7,086 bases of DNA from an uncultured Romboutsia sp. (GTDB lineage Bacteria; Bacillota; Clostridia; Peptostreptococcales; Peptostreptococcaceae), in assembly GCA_937907205.1 (NCBI GenBank), contig CALESE010000058.1, positions 1 to 7,086 of the forward strand, given 5' to 3'. Under the pieces are notes generated by a model. The model saw only the letters and a program-made list of their open reading frames with translations, was not told the DNA's origin and searched no databases. Below, in pieces: positions 6,305 to 7,086 of the stretch (its first letter is position 1; the number at the start of each line of letters is the position of its first letter). A program made the translations under genes and the position numbers.

Positions 6305-7086
6305 TTGCAAAGTACAATTTCTAAAATGGGAATAGATAATAGATCAAAGACTAAAATAAATTTATTTTTTATGATTACCTTATATATATTATCAGCATTT
6401 ATAATAAATGATGTTGAAAAGTATAGTATTTTTATATCTATTATATATATAACGTTTTTGATATCTATGGGAATTATTATTTTAAAGACTATGGAATTTA
6501 ATATAGACAATTTCTGTATATTTCAAGGAACTATATTTTTTATTACAGGAATAGTTGAGTGTATACAGTTATTAATAATTATAACTTATGATAAATTACA
6601 TATGGTTACTGATATGAGATATCTATTATTGATAATAGATATAGTACCTTTGTTTGAGGTGTATATAAGTATTAAGTATATTCATGAAAATAGGAATATA
6701 TTAAAGGATTTAATTTTATTTGTTTTATTTATATTAATTATGGGAGTATTTGTTTTTAATAGAAAAGAATTTATTTACAATGAATTATTAAGCATATTTA
6801 ATATAGAATTTATAACAAATATATTAATGTTTGGACTTGGATATATGACATATAGAGGTTTAGAAAATTCACAGAATTACTTAGATAATCAAGAAAAAAT
6901 ATTTTTAAAAAGAATGATAATTATTATATCTTTATCTAGAACTCCATATTTATATCACAAAATAATAAATTCAATGTATCTAGAATATATACTAAGTAAT
7001 TTTATAAAAAGTATATCTATAATATATTTATATAGATACATCACATACTCTATATTTTATAAACCATATATCAAATTAGATGAAGC
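6305..7086 (+). CDS. Multi-spanning membrane protein, probable sensor (MASE3-like) half of a signalling protein, C-terminus cut by window edge
   Basis: 260 complete residues from the TTG at 6305, open to the window edge, so the gene is 3'-partial. It is very hydrophobic, with about seven likely membrane segments near residues 19-35, 42-61, 73-95, 105-125, 133-151, 165-183 and 228-243. Short charged connections separate them. The last visible part (YRYITYSIFYKPYIKLDEA, about 243-261) leaves the membrane and turns into a charged helical stretch, as in linkers that join a membrane sensor to a cytoplasmic output domain. The overall pattern resembles membrane-associated sensor regions (MASE3 type) that precede histidine kinase or diguanylate cyclase domains in clostridia. 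I do not recognise a specific family member, and no output-domain motif is inside the window, so the enzyme type is unknown. It lies 69 bp after selB with its own candidate promoter. Nothing visible ties it to selenium. Confidence 0.8.
   Translation, partial: MQSTISKMGIDNRSKTKINLFFMITLYILSAFIINDVEKYSIFISIIYITFLISMGIIILKTMEFNIDNFCIFQGTIFFITGIVECIQLLIIITYDKLHMVTDMRYLLLIIDIVPLFEVYISIKYIHENRNILKDLILFVLFILIMGVFVFNRKEFIYNELLSIFNIEFITNILMFGLGYMTYRGLENSQNYLDNQEKIFLKRMIIIISLSRTPYLYHKIINSMYLEYILSNFIKSISIIYLYRYITYSIFYKPYIKLDE

Noticed and set aside
6124..6510. Minus-strand open frame of 128 codons across the selB end and the next gene
   Set aside because: It is antisense to the conserved SelB C-terminus and to the start of the membrane protein gene, and is hydrophobic because of the AT-rich complement. 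No support as a gene.
6619..6642. Perfect 11-bp inverted repeat (ATATCTATTAT / ATAATAGATAT) with 2-nt spacer
   Set aside because: It lies inside the membrane protein coding region, contains only one G-C pair per arm and has no T-tract; in such AT-rich sequence chance is a sufficient explanation.
7014..7038. 8-bp inverted repeat TATCTATA / TATAGATA
   Set aside because: It is within coding sequence, very AT-rich, with a 9-nt loop; a likely chance palindrome.

Overview
The window is very AT-rich, low-GC Gram-positive DNA with strong GGAGG-type ribosome binding sites, several TTG start codons and genes typical of anaerobic Firmicutes. The gene set and codon use suggest a clostridium of the Peptostreptococcaceae type (Clostridioides difficile or a close relative). 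That placement is inferred from content and recollection of similar loci, not from a search.

Layout: positions 1-1054 (minus strand) hold most of a secreted D-alanyl-D-alanine carboxypeptidase, cut at its C-terminus by the window edge. An 80-bp divergent intergenic region separates it from a plus-strand comEA-like gene (1135-1785), encoding a membrane-anchored SLBB plus helix-hairpin-helix DNA-binding protein. Then comes a selenocysteine gene set: selD (1844-2884), selA (2934-4343) and selB (4355-6235). A multi-spanning membrane protein gene starts at 6305 and runs off the right edge. It looks like the sensor half of a signalling protein.

The main point is selD. Its reading frame contains an in-frame TGA at codon 16, exactly where the family has its catalytic Cys or Sec. 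A bacterial SECIS-like hairpin follows (CCAGA-GGT-TCTGG, 1907-1919). Selenophosphate synthetase is therefore itself a selenoprotein, and a reader that treats TGA as stop will wrongly begin it at Met60. The window thus encodes the selenium donor enzyme (SelD), the Ser-tRNA to Sec-tRNA converting enzyme (SelA), the Sec-specific elongation factor (SelB), and a probable target of that factor in the same transcript. The tRNA-Sec gene (selC) is not present here.

A second point is a small hairpin plus T-tract (2873-2898) whose 5' arm lies in the last codons of selD and whose loop contains the selD stop codon. It could be a leaky terminator between selD and selA. Its position raises the untested possibility that Sec-dependent translation of selD controls read-through into selA-selB.

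I found no mobile element, CRISPR array, rRNA or tRNA, and no gene-free stretch above 300 bases. The selenium genes belong to a known pathway. The new element proposed here is the possible regulatory coupling, not a new enzyme system.
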